From CALGDE01 sp964655355 (GTDB lineage Bacteria > Cyanobacteriota > Cyanobacteriia > CACIAM-69d): a DNA stretch of 64,000 nt. Of this stretch, positions 27,758 to 36,743 are shown one piece after another. The stretch spans positions 17,998-81,997 of the forward strand of contig CAZZMD010000015.1 in assembly GCA_964655355.1 (NCBI GenBank), written 5' to 3'. The notes under the pieces are model-generated. The model saw only the letters and a program-made list of their open reading frames with translations, was not told the DNA's origin and ran no database searches. Position 1 is the stretch's first letter, and each line of letters begins with the position of its first letter. A program made the position numbers and the translations under genes.

Positions 27758-29587
27758 CTATCGGTGGCGCTGAACGAATTCCATGAGTCGCTGCCGTAGG
27801 GTGCTCAGACCGAGGCGATCGCGGGCAGCGATGAAAGCCGCCTCTGGGTAATCCTGTTTCGCCTGTTCCAGGGCGGCACTGGAAATGGCATCAATTTTGT
27901 TGAACGTTAGCAGGACCGGCCCCGGCACCACCGTCATCTCCCCGAGGATGGTATCGACCGCCTCGATCTGATGGGCCCAAGCCGGGTGGGACAAATCCAC
28001 CAAGTGGAGGAGCGCATCCGCATCGGTCACCTCTTCGAGGGTGGCCCGGAACGCATCCACCAGGGGGGGCGGTAGGTTTTGGATAAAGCCGACGGTATCC
28101 ACCAGGATAATTTGAATCGGCTGGTGGGTGACGGCGTCGATCGCCGTCAGCCGGCGGGTGGTGGGATCTAGGGTGGCGAAAAGTTGGTCAGCAGCATAGG
28201 CTTCAGCATCGGTAAGAGCATTGATCAGGGTGGATTTTCCCGCGTTGGTATAGCCGATGATGGCGACCACGGGGAGGTCTTGTTTTTGGCGACGTTGACG
28301 GAGGCGGCTGCGGTGGGCTTGGAGGTGGTTAACATCCTTTTGGAGTTTGGCGATACGCCGCTGGATGGCCCGCCGCTCGGTTTCCAGCTTGGTTTCACCG
28401 GGTCCTCGGGTGCCAATTCCACCCCCCAAACGGGACATGGCCTGACCCCGACCAATCAGGCGAGGCAGTTGATATTCCAACTGGGCCAGTTCCACTTGGA
28501 GTTTGCCCGCCCCCGATTGGGCCCGCTGGGCAAAGATATCCAGGATCACCTCGGTGCGATCAACGGTGCGGATGCCGGTGGCGGTTTCCAGGTTGCGGGA
28601 TTGAACCGGGGACAGCTCCCGATCAAATACGATCAGGTTCGCCCCCAGGCGCTGGGCCGCCAGGGCCACATCCTGCACCTTGCCGCTCCCGATAACCATC
28701 TGGGGATGGGCCCGGGGCCGCTTTTGCAAGATGGTTTCCACCACTTCACCGCCAGCGGTATCCACCAGGCGACCCAGTTCCTCCATGCGCTCACGGAATT
28801 CCAGGTCAGGGACTTGCTCGGTTTGCAGCCCCACCAGCAACACCCGTTCGCGATCGCCCTCCACCTGGCGCGCCACGAACTCCCGGCGAAACTCCTCCTC
28901 CAGTCCCCCAACAAACTGGACAAAATCCCACGCATCCAACTCCGCCAAATCCAGGGACGATAGCACCGTCGTGCCCGCCACAGGGCTATGGGAATTCGGA
29001 CTATGGACATCCGGAGCAGGATTGGGAGCAGACACTGTTTTATCCCCCGGTTGGCGCAACCGATCCGGAGACGGTGCCGCCGCCGATGCCACCGACGCAT
29101 CAGCGGTCAAGGCGATGTCTAACTCTGAACGGTCTGGAATGAGATGGGCGACATGGGCCGTCGAGATATAGCCCGTGGCGCCGCCCCCCCGCCGCTCAAA
29201 CCCTTGCTCCGTCACCGTCAACAGCACAAGCGCATCCAGCCGCTGCATCACCAGCGCCGTTAGGGCAGCCATGCCTGGCGGTTTACTCCGCTTCAGTTGG
29301 GTGGCCAAACAGCGAATCCCGGACAAACGCTCAGCCCCATAGCGGGGCAATTCCCGGGGAGAAATCTGAGTCTGGCGGGGGGTGCCAACCCCCACTCGAA
29401 TCACCTGCCCCCGACGATTCAAGTACACACAGACCGGTTCATCCACCAGCGCACTCACGGAGGCAAGACGCTGGGCAAATTCCGGCGTCGTTAAACAGTC
29501 CCCAGGTAATCGCTGGTGGTACAGCCGGCGTAGTTGTTTCAGTTGGCTCGGCTTTAACCCCTTTAAATTGCCGTAGATGGTATCGAT
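27758..29587 (-). CDS. hflX: Ribosome-associated GTPase HflX, probable ATC start
   Basis: HflX splits stalled 70S ribosomes. The sequence has the GTPase motifs GYTNAGKSTL (G1), DTVGFI (G3) and NKID (G4), preceded by the HflX N-terminal domain with LSPVQSRNLE and the coiled coil before G1. A Ser/Pro-rich insert lies between the first 110 residues and the core. The first canonical start is GTG 29458, but the same frame continues upstream for 43 codons with family-like sequence (TIYGNLKGLKPSQLKQL, TTPEFAQRLAS), with no ATG, GTG or TTG before the TGA at 29668. An ATC at 29587 has AGAGGT six bases upstream. The extent given assumes ATC initiation; 29458 is the conservative alternative. Confidence 0.85.
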   Translation of the reverse strand: MDTIYGNLKGLKPSQLKQLRRLYHQRLPGDCLTTPEFAQRLASVSALVDEPVCVYLNRRGQVIRVGVGTPRQTQISPRELPRYGAERLSGIRCLATQLKRSKPPGMAALTALVMQRLDALVLLTVTEQGFERRGGGATGYISTAHVAHLIPDRSELDIALTADASVASAAAPSPDRLRQPGDKTVSAPNPAPDVHSPNSHSPVAGTTVLSSLDLAELDAWDFVQFVGGLEEEFRREFVARQVEGDRERVLLVGLQTEQVPDLEFRERMEELGRLVDTAGGEVVETILQKRPRAHPQMVIGSGKVQDVALAAQRLGANLIVFDRELSPVQSRNLETATGIRTVDRTEVILDIFAQRAQSGAGKLQVELAQLEYQLPRLIGRGQAMSRLGGGIGTRGPGETKLETERRAIQRRIAKLQKDVNHLQAHRSRLRQRRQKQDLPVVAIIGYTNAGKSTLINALTDAEAYAADQLFATLDPTTRRLTAIDAVTHQPIQIILVDTVGFIQNLPPPLVDAFRATLEEVTDADALLHLVDLSHPAWAHQIEAVDTILGEMTVVPGPVLLTFNKIDAISSAALEQAKQDYPEAAFIAARDRLGLSTLRQRLMEFVQRHR

Positions 29588-29746
29588 CGGAGCACCTCTG
29601 TAACAGGCTGAATAGATAAGACTAGCGAAATGGAGGCGCGGGGGAACAAACGGCGACGTAAAACGTCATGGGATTCCATTCTAAAAAGAGGTCTCCCCTG
29701 GCCGCCAGGTCTACAACCGTGAAGCCCCCACGCGAAGCCCCCAGCC

Positions 29747-30274
29747 ATGACGTCCCCTATCTCGGTTCCCCTAGTGATTTTGATCGGGATACCGGGGTCG
29801 GGAAAATCGACGATCGCCCGTCGCTGGCAGGGTCGTGAACCGGGGCGTTGCATTATTTCCACCGATGCCATTCGCCAGGAGTGCTTCGGCGATGCGGCCC
29901 ACCAGGGTCCCTGGCCGATCATCTGGCGAGAAGTGTGCGATCGCTGGCAACGGGCAATCGCCGCCATCCACCGGGGTCAACAGCGGGCGGTCCTCTTCGA
30001 CGCGACCCATGCCAACCGTCGCGATCGCCGCCGCACCATCCAGACCGCCCGCCAACTCGGATTTACAGTGATCGACGGCTACTGGATCAATATGCCCCTA
30101 AATCTTTGCCTTGCGCGCAACCGTCAGCGATCGCGTCAGGTGCCCGAGGCCATCATTCGACGCATGGACCAACAACTCCAGCGCCATCCCCCCCACCGCA
30201 GCGACGGCTTTGACTATCTTTACACGCCCCATCCCGCCGCCTTGGACGACCTATGGTATTCCCACCGCGACTGA
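29747..30274 (+). CDS. P-loop ATP-binding protein, polynucleotide-kinase-like
   Basis: A 175-residue single-domain P-loop kinase. Walker A is GIPGSGKST (about residues 13-21). FDATHANRRDRR is an AAA_33/zeta-toxin-like region in which Asp acts as base and Arg residues position phosphate; YWINMPLNLCLARNRQR is the lid-like segment. The family phosphorylates small molecules, RNA or DNA ends; substrate is not determinable. It is divergent from hflX and stands alone. Confidence 0.85.
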   Translation: MTSPISVPLVILIGIPGSGKSTIARRWQGREPGRCIISTDAIRQECFGDAAHQGPWPIIWREVCDRWQRAIAAIHRGQQRAVLFDATHANRRDRRRTIQTARQLGFTVIDGYWINMPLNLCLARNRQRSRQVPEAIIRRMDQQLQRHPPHRSDGFDYLYTPHPAALDDLWYSHRD

Positions 30275-30551
30275 CATCGTCATCCCCATGCCCCTAGGAT
30301 CTCCGGAAATCCCGCCCATCGCCCCTATCCCCTCACCCCGCGGGTCCCGGTCACATACCGCCAAAGATGTCACAATAGGTTCAGGGTTGATGGCAAATCG
30401 ATACAAATCAGGACTCAATCTCGCAGGCTAAGCCGCCCACATTTGCCGTTTCAATGCCGTTTCAGAGCCCGGCTCCATTCCAAACGCCCTCAGGGCTGCC
30501 GCCGCTTTGACCTTGGCCATCCCAGTCCATTTGCGCCCTTCCCCTGTCCCC

Positions 30552-30911
30552 ATGGTTTTTGACTCAAACAACGCCGACTTCCCGAATATGGATGCCGACG
30601 ACGATCGCATTAACTATCTGTTGCAATATCTTCAGCAACAATCCCCGGACGTGATGGCCCAGGTGGCCAAGTCTGCCACCTCAGAAGTCAAACAAATTGT
30701 GTCCCAAAATGTCCAGGGACTGATGGGCAACCTGCCCCCGAATCAATTCCATGCCCAGATTATGACGGACCAGGAAAGCCTGGCCAATCTCCTCGCGTCG
30801 GCCATGATGACGGGCTATTTTCTGCGGCAAATGGAACAGCGTATGCAAATGGAGGACGCCATCCTCGGGCCCCTCTCCTGGAGCGATCGCCCCACTGACC
30901 CCACCGACTAA
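30552..30911 (+). CDS. DUF760-like conserved protein
   Basis: A 119-residue cyanobacterial/plastid family protein. The core reads INYLLQYLQQQSPDVMAQVA ... MTDQESLANLLASAMMTGYFLRQMEQRM, matching DUF760 as I know it. It is helical and has no membrane segment. ATG 30552 is preferred over the upstream in-frame start at 30507, which would add a low-conservation leader. Function is unknown. Confidence 0.85.
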   Translation: MVFDSNNADFPNMDADDDRINYLLQYLQQQSPDVMAQVAKSATSEVKQIVSQNVQGLMGNLPPNQFHAQIMTDQESLANLLASAMMTGYFLRQMEQRMQMEDAILGPLSWSDRPTDPTD

Positions 30912-31042
30912 TCCCCAGCACAATCGGGTAGTAAAACACCGGGATTTAGTAAAACAAGGTATAACGGTTGAGCTAGGATCCTAGTCCAGCGCCCTCCTTT
31001 GAGCATCAGACTCCAAGCCCTGCCGTCGACGCGATCGCGCCC

Positions 31043-31714
31043 ATGGACACCCCCACCTTTCCCGAAACCAACCATCCCCTCATCGCCGCCCTGAGCAACC
31101 GCAGTGACCTAGAACTGCTGGACCTGTTCAAGCGCTACCCCGACGCCGGTCGCTATTTCGTCACCCTGTTCTGCCGCTACAGCCCCATTGTTTATACCCT
31201 GGTGCGCCATTCCGCCCCCTCCGCGGTTCAGGGAGATTATCTTTTCGCCAAAATCTGGCAGCGTATTTATCGGGAGCTGCCGACCCTGGATCTGAGCCGG
31301 GCAGGACAGCACCTTGAGGGCAATTTAGAAGAGTTTACATTCCAAAATTGGTTGATCAATATCACTGCCCTGTCTATTAACCAAGCCGAACTTCCCCCCA
31401 TTGAGTCCATTCACTATTCTCTGAGTTCTGCCTCCCCGCCCCTCTGGTGTTATCTGGAATCCGCCCTCGATCGCCAAGACGCCATGGTGCGGTTGATGAT
31501 CATCATGTCCCAGACCCTCCATTGGAGCGAGCCCCGCATCGCGGCTTATTTACAGGCGGAAGGGGAGAAGATTTCCACCGCCGCGGTTAGAAGCAAGCTA
31601 CGCCAGGGATATCAGAATTTAGAGGATGCGTTGCCGGCGGATATTCGCACCATTTATATGGGGGAGAGCCTTGAGATGCCGACGGCTCCTGATCCGGTTC
31701 AGCCGTTGCTTTAG
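31043..31714 (+). CDS. Sigma-70-like protein (atypical)
   Basis: A 223-residue protein resembling cyanobacterial proteins annotated as sigma-70-family factors. ELLDLFKRYPDAGRYFVTLFCRYSP looks like sigma region 2 (quoted in part: LFCRYSPIVYTL), and RIAAYLQAEGEKISTAAVRSKLRQGY near residues 165-195 is a helix-turn-helix-like region 4. The intervening segment contains SINQAELPPIESIHYSLSS. The sigma assignment is by recollection of the family; the promoter-recognition helices are weak. It may have lost DNA binding. A possible terminator lies just downstream at 31761. Confidence 0.72.
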   Translation: MDTPTFPETNHPLIAALSNRSDLELLDLFKRYPDAGRYFVTLFCRYSPIVYTLVRHSAPSAVQGDYLFAKIWQRIYRELPTLDLSRAGQHLEGNLEEFTFQNWLINITALSINQAELPPIESIHYSLSSASPPLWCYLESALDRQDAMVRLMIIMSQTLHWSEPRIAAYLQAEGEKISTAAVRSKLRQGYQNLEDALPADIRTIYMGESLEMPTAPDPVQPLL

Positions 31715-31740
31715 GTTCGGCTGTCTGTCCTTGTTAGGGT

Positions 31741-31785
31741 TTCCAGACCCTGGAACAATGGCCCGATGGCGGGCTTTAGATGTTT
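31741..31785 (+). terminator. Possible terminator after the sigma-like gene
   Basis: TTCCAG/CTGGAA (31741-31755) is followed by GCCCG (31761-31765), loop ATGG, CGGGC (31770-31774) and TTTAGATGTTTTG. The stem is short and the T-tract interrupted, so this is a modest candidate. Confidence 0.45.
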
Positions 31786-31811
31786 TGTTTTGAAATGCTT
31801 TGCGAAGATTG

Positions 31812-31859
31812 CGGGGGCGCTGCCCCCGTTCCCCCGCTTAAGGGTCAGTGACCCTTAAG
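31812..31859. repeat. Paired palindromes upstream of the ABC transporter
   Basis: CGGGGGC-GCT-GCCCCCG (31812-31828) is a 7-bp hairpin. It is followed by the 23-base palindrome CTTAAGGGTCA-G-TGACCCTTAAG (31837-31859). The second has the same CAGTG centre as the palindrome at 18361-18375. It may be a dispersed palindromic element, a terminator or an operator for the transporter at 31914. Confidence 0.7.
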
Positions 31860-31913
31860 AATCCCCTGGTGAGATGGGGTGGGTGTTATGTTTCCTTTCT
31901 GGGTGATGGTTTT

Positions 31914-33662
31914 ATGGCGCGGTCGAATTTGAAGCGGTTGGGGCAGTATTTGTATCCCCACCGAGCGAAGGTGGCCCTGGGGATTGGGGCACTGCTGTTG
32001 GTGAATTTATTGGGGGTGTATATCCCGTTTTTAATTCGGGATAGTGTGGACGATTTACAGGTCAGTTTTGAGTTTGACCGGGTTTTAGGGGCGGTCGGGG
32101 TGATCGTGTTGCTGACGACGATCATGTGGTTTATCCGGATGGCGTCTCGGATTTGGTTGTTTGGGGTGGGCCGTCAGGTGGAGTTTGATCTCAAGCAGAC
32201 TTTGTTTGAACATCTGCTTCAGATGGAGCCGGCCTATTTTTCAGCGAATCGTATTGGGGATACCATCAATCGCGCCACGAGTGACGTGGATAATATTCGG
32301 CGATTGTTGGGGTTTGCGGTGCTGAGTTTGGTGAATACCCTTCTTGCCTATGCTTTTACGCTGCCAGTGATGCTCCAAATCAGTGTTTCTCTGACGCTGA
32401 TGGCCCTGGCGGTATATCCCTTGATGTTTATCCTGGTGCAGGCTTTCAGCAATAAGCTGCGGGATGAGCAGCAGCAAGTACAGGAGGAACTATCCCAAAT
32501 CAGCAATTTGATCCAGGAGGATGTCAGCGGCATCGCGCCGATCAAAATCTATGCCCAGGAGGAGAACGAGCAAGCGGCGTTCCATGGGCTCAATCAGCGG
32601 CTGCTACGGGCGAATCTCAGCCTGGCCCGCACCCGAAATTTATTGTTTCCACTCCTGGGGGGTCTAGCCAGCGTCAGCTTACTGGTGCTGCTGTGGTTTG
32701 GATCGGGGGAAATTGCGTCGGGACAAATCAGTATCGGCGATTTTATTGCGTTGATTGTGTATGTGGAGCGGCTCGTATTCCCGACCGCATTGTTGGGATT
32801 CACCATTAGTGCCTACCAACGAGGGGAAGTCAGCATCAATCGCGTAGAAGCCATCCTAGAAACCGAACCCAAGGTCGCCACCGCCACCGATGCGATCGCC
32901 CTGCCCCGGGAAGAGGTTCGAGGTCGCCTACAGGTCAAAGATTTATCGTTTCGCTATGGCGGCAGTACAGAGCCGGCCCTAGAGAATGTTTCTTTTACTC
33001 TGAACCCCGGCGAAATGATTGCGATCGTCGGTCCCGTCGGCTGCGGCAAATCGACCCTAGCCAACGCCCTGCCCCGACTCCTCGACATCGAGCCCAACAC
33101 CGTTTTCCTGGACGGCATCGATACCACCCGCATTAACCTCTCCGACCTACGCCACGCGATCGCCTACGTGCCCCAAGAAAGTTTTCTATTCAGCACCACC
33201 ATCGCCAACAACATCCGCTACGGCGACCCGGAGCAGGACTACGGTGCCATCGAAGGAGCCGCCGTCCAAAGCCAAATTCATCAGGAAATCATGGCATTTC
33301 CCCAACAATACGAAACCATCGTCGGGGAACGGGGAATCACCCTATCGGGCGGCCAACGGCAGCGATCGTCCCTCGCCCGTGCCCTACTGTTTAACGCGCC
33401 CATTTTGATCCTCGATGACGCCCTCGCCAGCGTCGACAACCAAACCGCCACCGCCATCCTGGACAAACTCCGCCACGGACGCGATCGCAAAACCATTATT
33501 TTTATTTCCCACCAACTGTCCGCCACCGCCACCGCCGATCGCATCCTCGTGATGGACCAAGGCGAAATCGTCGCCGTCGGCAGCCACGACGAGCTATTGG
33601 CCGAACCGGGACTCTATCGCACCCTGTGGAACCAGCACTCCCTGGAAGCCGCCCTCACCTAG
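31914..33662 (+). CDS. ABC exporter, fused permease and ATPase (MsbA/LmrA type)
   Basis: Half-transporter of 582 residues from ATG 31914. Six membrane helices lie in the first 310 residues. The ATPase has Walker A (GPVGCGKST, residues about 371-379), a Q-loop (VPQESFLF), signature LSGGQRQR, Walker B ILILDDALASVD and H-loop ISHQ. The residue after the Walker B Asp is Asp instead of the usual Glu (LDD), as in the degenerate sites of some heterodimeric exporters, so pairing with a different half-transporter is possible. Substrate is unknown (lipid, drug or peptide). The in-frame start at 31848 falls inside the palindromic element region and is rejected. Confidence 0.92.
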   Translation: MARSNLKRLGQYLYPHRAKVALGIGALLLVNLLGVYIPFLIRDSVDDLQVSFEFDRVLGAVGVIVLLTTIMWFIRMASRIWLFGVGRQVEFDLKQTLFEHLLQMEPAYFSANRIGDTINRATSDVDNIRRLLGFAVLSLVNTLLAYAFTLPVMLQISVSLTLMALAVYPLMFILVQAFSNKLRDEQQQVQEELSQISNLIQEDVSGIAPIKIYAQEENEQAAFHGLNQRLLRANLSLARTRNLLFPLLGGLASVSLLVLLWFGSGEIASGQISIGDFIALIVYVERLVFPTALLGFTISAYQRGEVSINRVEAILETEPKVATATDAIALPREEVRGRLQVKDLSFRYGGSTEPALENVSFTLNPGEMIAIVGPVGCGKSTLANALPRLLDIEPNTVFLDGIDTTRINLSDLRHAIAYVPQESFLFSTTIANNIRYGDPEQDYGAIEGAAVQSQIHQEIMAFPQQYETIVGERGITLSGGQRQRSSLARALLFNAPILILDDALASVDNQTATAILDKLRHGRDRKTIIFISHQLSATATADRILVMDQGEIVAVGSHDELLAEPGLYRTLWNQHSLEAALT

Positions 33663-34325
33663 CGCCAGCCCCCCCAAAAACAACAAACATCTTCACCTTC
33701 CCAAGAGCAAACACACGCCATCCCTCGGAGAAACATGATGATTTTTGAGCTTTTATCAACATCCGTAGGCGGTCATCGCGATCGCCCCACCCTCGCCCCA
33801 GTCCCCAGAGAAAATTGAAAGGAAAGCTCGGGGGTGCAATATTTGCCTAAGTGCCTAAGCATTTGTACTTGCTTACGCCTAAATCGCGAGGAAATCACTG
33901 TTTTTTTACACAAACTTTAGAAATTAGTCCTTGATCCCCCTGTGCAAGGGGGGCGGATGTGTAGTAGCTTTTACGAAAGTTTTTTGAGCTCAAGGCGCAG
34001 GACTGCTGTCATCCTCCTGGGGTTATAGTGTCCTGCCCACCCACATATCGGGGCTAGTGCTAAGGCTTCTGTTTCCGCTGCCATCACCTCCACCCAAGGT
34101 CAATGGCAGTCACTGAGCGATCGCCACCCAGGTTGTTCCAGGACGCGGCTGACCGGCCACCCCAATCCCCACTCACTGATGCCAGTGACCCGTTCCGTCG
34201 GCGCTTATCTCCCTTGGGAGTCAGCCAACGGCACAGACATTTGGCGCGCATATCCCTATGGGATCCCATTGAGTGGCGTGTGATTCTGACCGATTTTTTG
34301 ACCACTATCACAAGGGGAACTGGAA
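33663..34325. other. 663-bp intergenic region before plsY
   Basis: No protein gene is convincing. It contains an inverted repeat TAAGCA/TGCTTA near 33855-33875, a C/G hairpin CCCCCT-GTGCA-AGGGGG (about 33940-33956) without a T-tract, and an A/T-rich segment (TTTTTTTACACAAACTTTAG near 33900) that could hold a promoter. A 27-codon ORF (33735-33818) with a GGAG-like site is seen but has no recognisable sequence. A non-coding RNA is possible and unproven. Confidence 0.5.
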
Positions 34326-34970
34326 ATGATCCACTTACTTTGGTTTGTACCGGCTGTACTAGCCATAGGCTACGTCCTAGGCTCGCTGCCCACCGGCTAT
34401 TTATTAGGGCGCTTCCTGCGCGGCATTGATCTACGGGACCACGGCTCCGGCTCCACAGGAGCGACCAATGCGCTGCGGGTGCTGGGTAAGAAGCCCGGCT
34501 TCTTCGTCCTCGTCATCGACATTTTGAAAGGAGTCGCCGCCGTCTTGATCGCCCGCTATCTGGGTAACGGCAGCCTAGACGCAGGTCAATTGGGCTGGCT
34601 CCCTTGGATTGAAGTATTTGCAGGGTTGAGCGCCGTCGTCGGCCACAGCAATCCCATCTGGCTCGGCTTTCGAGGCGGCAAATCCGTCGCCACCGGTCTA
34701 GGCATCCTATTTGCCCTGTCCTGGCCCGTCGGTCTCGCCACCTTCGGCGTCTTTATGCTGTGCCTCAGCGTATTTCGGATTGTCTCCCTCAGCTCCATCA
34801 CCGGAGCGATCGCCGTTTCCGGCCTGATGATTTTGAGCCATCAGCCCCTGGCCTACTGCCTCTTCGCCCTCGCCGCCGGTGGCTACGTCATCTGGCGTCA
34901 CCGCAGCAATATTCAGCGCCTGTTGACTGGCGTTGAGCCGCGCATCGGCCAGCCCGTTCCCCAAAAATAA
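34326..34970 (+). CDS. plsY: Glycerol-3-phosphate acyltransferase PlsY
   Basis: PlsY transfers acyl groups from acyl-phosphate to sn-glycerol-3-phosphate, the first step of phospholipid synthesis, in the inner membrane. The 214-residue protein has five or more hydrophobic segments and the family motifs YVLGSLPTGYLLGR, GSGSTGATNALR, GHSNPIWLGFRGGKSVATGLG. These include the residues that bind acyl-phosphate and glycerol-3-phosphate. The start at 34326 matches the family N-terminus. A long terminator hairpin (35035-35071) follows. Confidence 0.95.
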   Translation: MIHLLWFVPAVLAIGYVLGSLPTGYLLGRFLRGIDLRDHGSGSTGATNALRVLGKKPGFFVLVIDILKGVAAVLIARYLGNGSLDAGQLGWLPWIEVFAGLSAVVGHSNPIWLGFRGGKSVATGLGILFALSWPVGLATFGVFMLCLSVFRIVSLSSITGAIAVSGLMILSHQPLAYCLFALAAGGYVIWRHRSNIQRLLTGVEPRIGQPVPQK

Positions 34971-35034
34971 GGCAGCCATAAGGATCATTTCCGGGCAAGG
35001 ATAGCAACCTATCCCTAATCCGATTTCCCAAAAC

Positions 35035-35071
35035 AAAGGCTTGTAAGGCGGTGATGTCCTTACAAGCCTTT
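35035..35071. terminator. Bidirectional terminator between plsY and proC
   Basis: AAAGGCTTGTAAGG (35035-35048) and CCTTACAAGCCTTT (35058-35071) are perfect 14-base inverted arms with a 9-base loop. On the minus strand the exit is T-rich (TTGTTTTGG); on the plus strand the arm itself ends in CTTT. The convergent genes suit a shared terminator. Confidence 0.85.
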
Positions 35072-35077
35072 CGTGAT

Positions 35078-35132
35078 CTGGAGCGTTTGTTACCTGGAGC
35101 GTTTTCTATCTGGAGTTAATGATTCTGGAGCG
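35078..35132. repeat. Four CTGGAG-type direct repeats, 15-16 bp period
   Basis: CTGGAGCGTTT begins at 35078 and again at 35094; a CTGGAGTTA copy begins at 35110 and a CTGGAGCG copy at 35125. Spacing is 16, 16 and 15 bp. The array lies just after the proC stop codon on its 3' side, next to the terminator hairpin. Confidence 0.7.
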
Positions 35133-35137
35133 AAGGA

Positions 35138-35956
35138 TTACTGCTTGCCCAATTCCTGCGATCGCCGCGTCGCCGCCTGGACCGCCTGAATCATCGCCGA
35201 CCGAAATCCATTCGCCTCCAAGGCCGAAACCCCCGCGATCGTCGTTCCCCCCGGACTACTGACCCGATCCTTCAACAGTGCCGGATGGAGATCCGTCTCC
35301 GCCATCAACTGAGCCGTCCCTAACACCGTTTGCAAGGCAAGCTGACTGGCGATCGCCCGGGGCAACCCCGCCGACACCCCACCATCCGCCAACGCCTCCA
35401 CCATCAACGCCACATAGGCCGGCCCCGAGCCCGACACCCCCGTCACCGCATCCATCAGCGACTCCGGCACCGTCACCACCTCCCCCACCGCCGCAAAAAT
35501 CTCCCGCGCCAATGCCAACTGCTCCTCATTAACCTGGGAACCCCGGGCGATCGCCGTCATCCCCGCCCCCACCGTCGCCGGCGTATTCGGCATCGCCCGC
35601 ACCACCGGCACCTGCGCCCCCAACCCCGACTCTAGGGTTGCCAACGCCGTCCCCGCCAAAATCGACAACACCATCGGCGGCTCCGGCAGCGTCTGAAACA
35701 AAGTCGCCAACGCCGGGGCAACCTTAGCAAAAATCTGTGGCTTAATCGCCAATAAAACAACAGAAGCTGAGCCAGCAACAGCGGCATTGTCGTCAGTCAC
35801 GCCAACACCATATTGCTCACTCAGCCAATCGCGACGAAGAGGTGATAAGTCGCTAACGAGGATTTCACTGGACCCATACAGTCCCTTGCTCACCAGGCGT
35901 GACAACAGAGCTTCCCCCATCACGCCACCACCGATCAAACCCAGACGAATCGCCAC
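35138..35956 (-). CDS. proC: Pyrroline-5-carboxylate reductase
   Basis: ProC reduces pyrroline-5-carboxylate to proline with NAD(P)H. The 272-residue protein has the Rossmann loop GLIGGGVMGEALL near the N-terminus, VRAMPNTPATVGAGMTA (substrate/cofactor region) and the C-terminal signature LKDRVSSPGGTTIAGVSALE. All are typical. It closes the minus-strand cluster with sepF, pipY and pipX, an arrangement shared by many bacteria in which these genes neighbour cell-division genes. The start ATG 35956 follows sepF by 145 bp. Confidence 0.95.
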   Translation of the reverse strand: MAIRLGLIGGGVMGEALLSRLVSKGLYGSSEILVSDLSPLRRDWLSEQYGVGVTDDNAAVAGSASVVLLAIKPQIFAKVAPALATLFQTLPEPPMVLSILAGTALATLESGLGAQVPVVRAMPNTPATVGAGMTAIARGSQVNEEQLALAREIFAAVGEVVTVPESLMDAVTGVSGSGPAYVALMVEALADGGVSAGLPRAIASQLALQTVLGTAQLMAETDLHPALLKDRVSSPGGTTIAGVSALEANGFRSAMIQAVQAATRRSQELGKQ

Positions 35957-36101
35957 AGCGCTACGCTCCGTTCAGCATCAAAAGCATACTCAAGCAGATT
36001 TCATCTTACTCCCAGGATCCTGCGGTTCCCAGGGGAAATCAGCTCAATGGCACCGAACGATTCAAGCGGCAGTCACGGGCGTGAACAGGACTTGCTGGGT
36101 G

Positions 36102-36743
36102 TTACTGAGCCACAGACTGTTGGAAGCGATCGCTCGCCCAAACAGGGGCACCCCCAGCCGGCATTTGTCGGGCTTGGGCCTGGAGGACCTCACGCACCAA
36201 CCCAGACTGGGTGCTGACCTGCACACAATTCGGTGTAAACAGGAAAATGCTCTCGCCAATCCGCTCCTGGTGACCATCCAGGGCATAGGTTCCACCGGCG
36301 ATAAAATCGACAGAACGCTGCGCCTGATCCGGATCCATCAGGGTCAAATTTAGGACCACAGACTTGCGTTCCCGCAACGCCTGAATCGCCTGGGGCATTT
36401 CTTCAAAGGAGCGGGGCTCCATCACCATCACTTCAGAAAAGCTGCCCGCCGCACCTGGCATACCAATCACATTGCTGCTCCCTACAGACGAACTTCCAGC
36501 CTTATTATCGGACGACCGCCCGGCACTCGCACTAGCAGCGGTGCTATTAGCGAGGGCAGAACGGGAGCGACGGGGGCTAGAAGCCGCCGCTTCGGGGGTA
36601 GGAGTCACAGCCGTGGGCATCCCCTGGCTATCGCGATACATGTTCTGATAATCGCCGCTACCCACTTCATCGTATTCGTATTCGTACTCAACGGGGTCGC
36701 CGAGTCCCACGATATCTTTTAGTTTAGAAAAAATGGCATTCAC
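36102..36743 (-). CDS. sepF: Cell division protein SepF
   Basis: SepF binds FtsZ and the membrane at the division site. The 213-residue protein shows the amphipathic N-terminus MNAIFSKLKDIVGLGDPVEY followed by an acidic/tyrosine stretch, a Ser/Ala-rich linker and the SepF core (EVMVMEPRSFEEMPQAIQAL ... RSVDFIAGGTYALDG; quoted in part). The C-terminus extends to residue 213 with CVQVST and Met/Ala-rich tail. A 479-bp region upstream (36744-37222) separates it from pipY, so it may have its own promoter. Confidence 0.95.
   Translation of the reverse strand: MNAIFSKLKDIVGLGDPVEYEYEYDEVGSGDYQNMYRDSQGMPTAVTPTPEAAASSPRRSRSALANSTAASASAGRSSDNKAGSSSVGSSNVIGMPGAAGSFSEVMVMEPRSFEEMPQAIQALRERKSVVLNLTLMDPDQAQRSVDFIAGGTYALDGHQERIGESIFLFTPNCVQVSTQSGLVREVLQAQARQMPAGGAPVWASDRFQQSVAQ

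Noticed and set aside
28184..28963. 259-codon plus-strand ORF opposite hflX
   Set aside because: Shadow of hflX; no family features and no start-site support.
33735..33818. 27-codon ORF with a GGAG-like site before plsY
   Set aside because: Too short and unlike any known peptide; only worth revisiting if expression is shown.
34084..34311. 75-codon minus-strand ORF in the plsY upstream region
   Set aside because: No conserved motif or ribosome-binding site; probably random.
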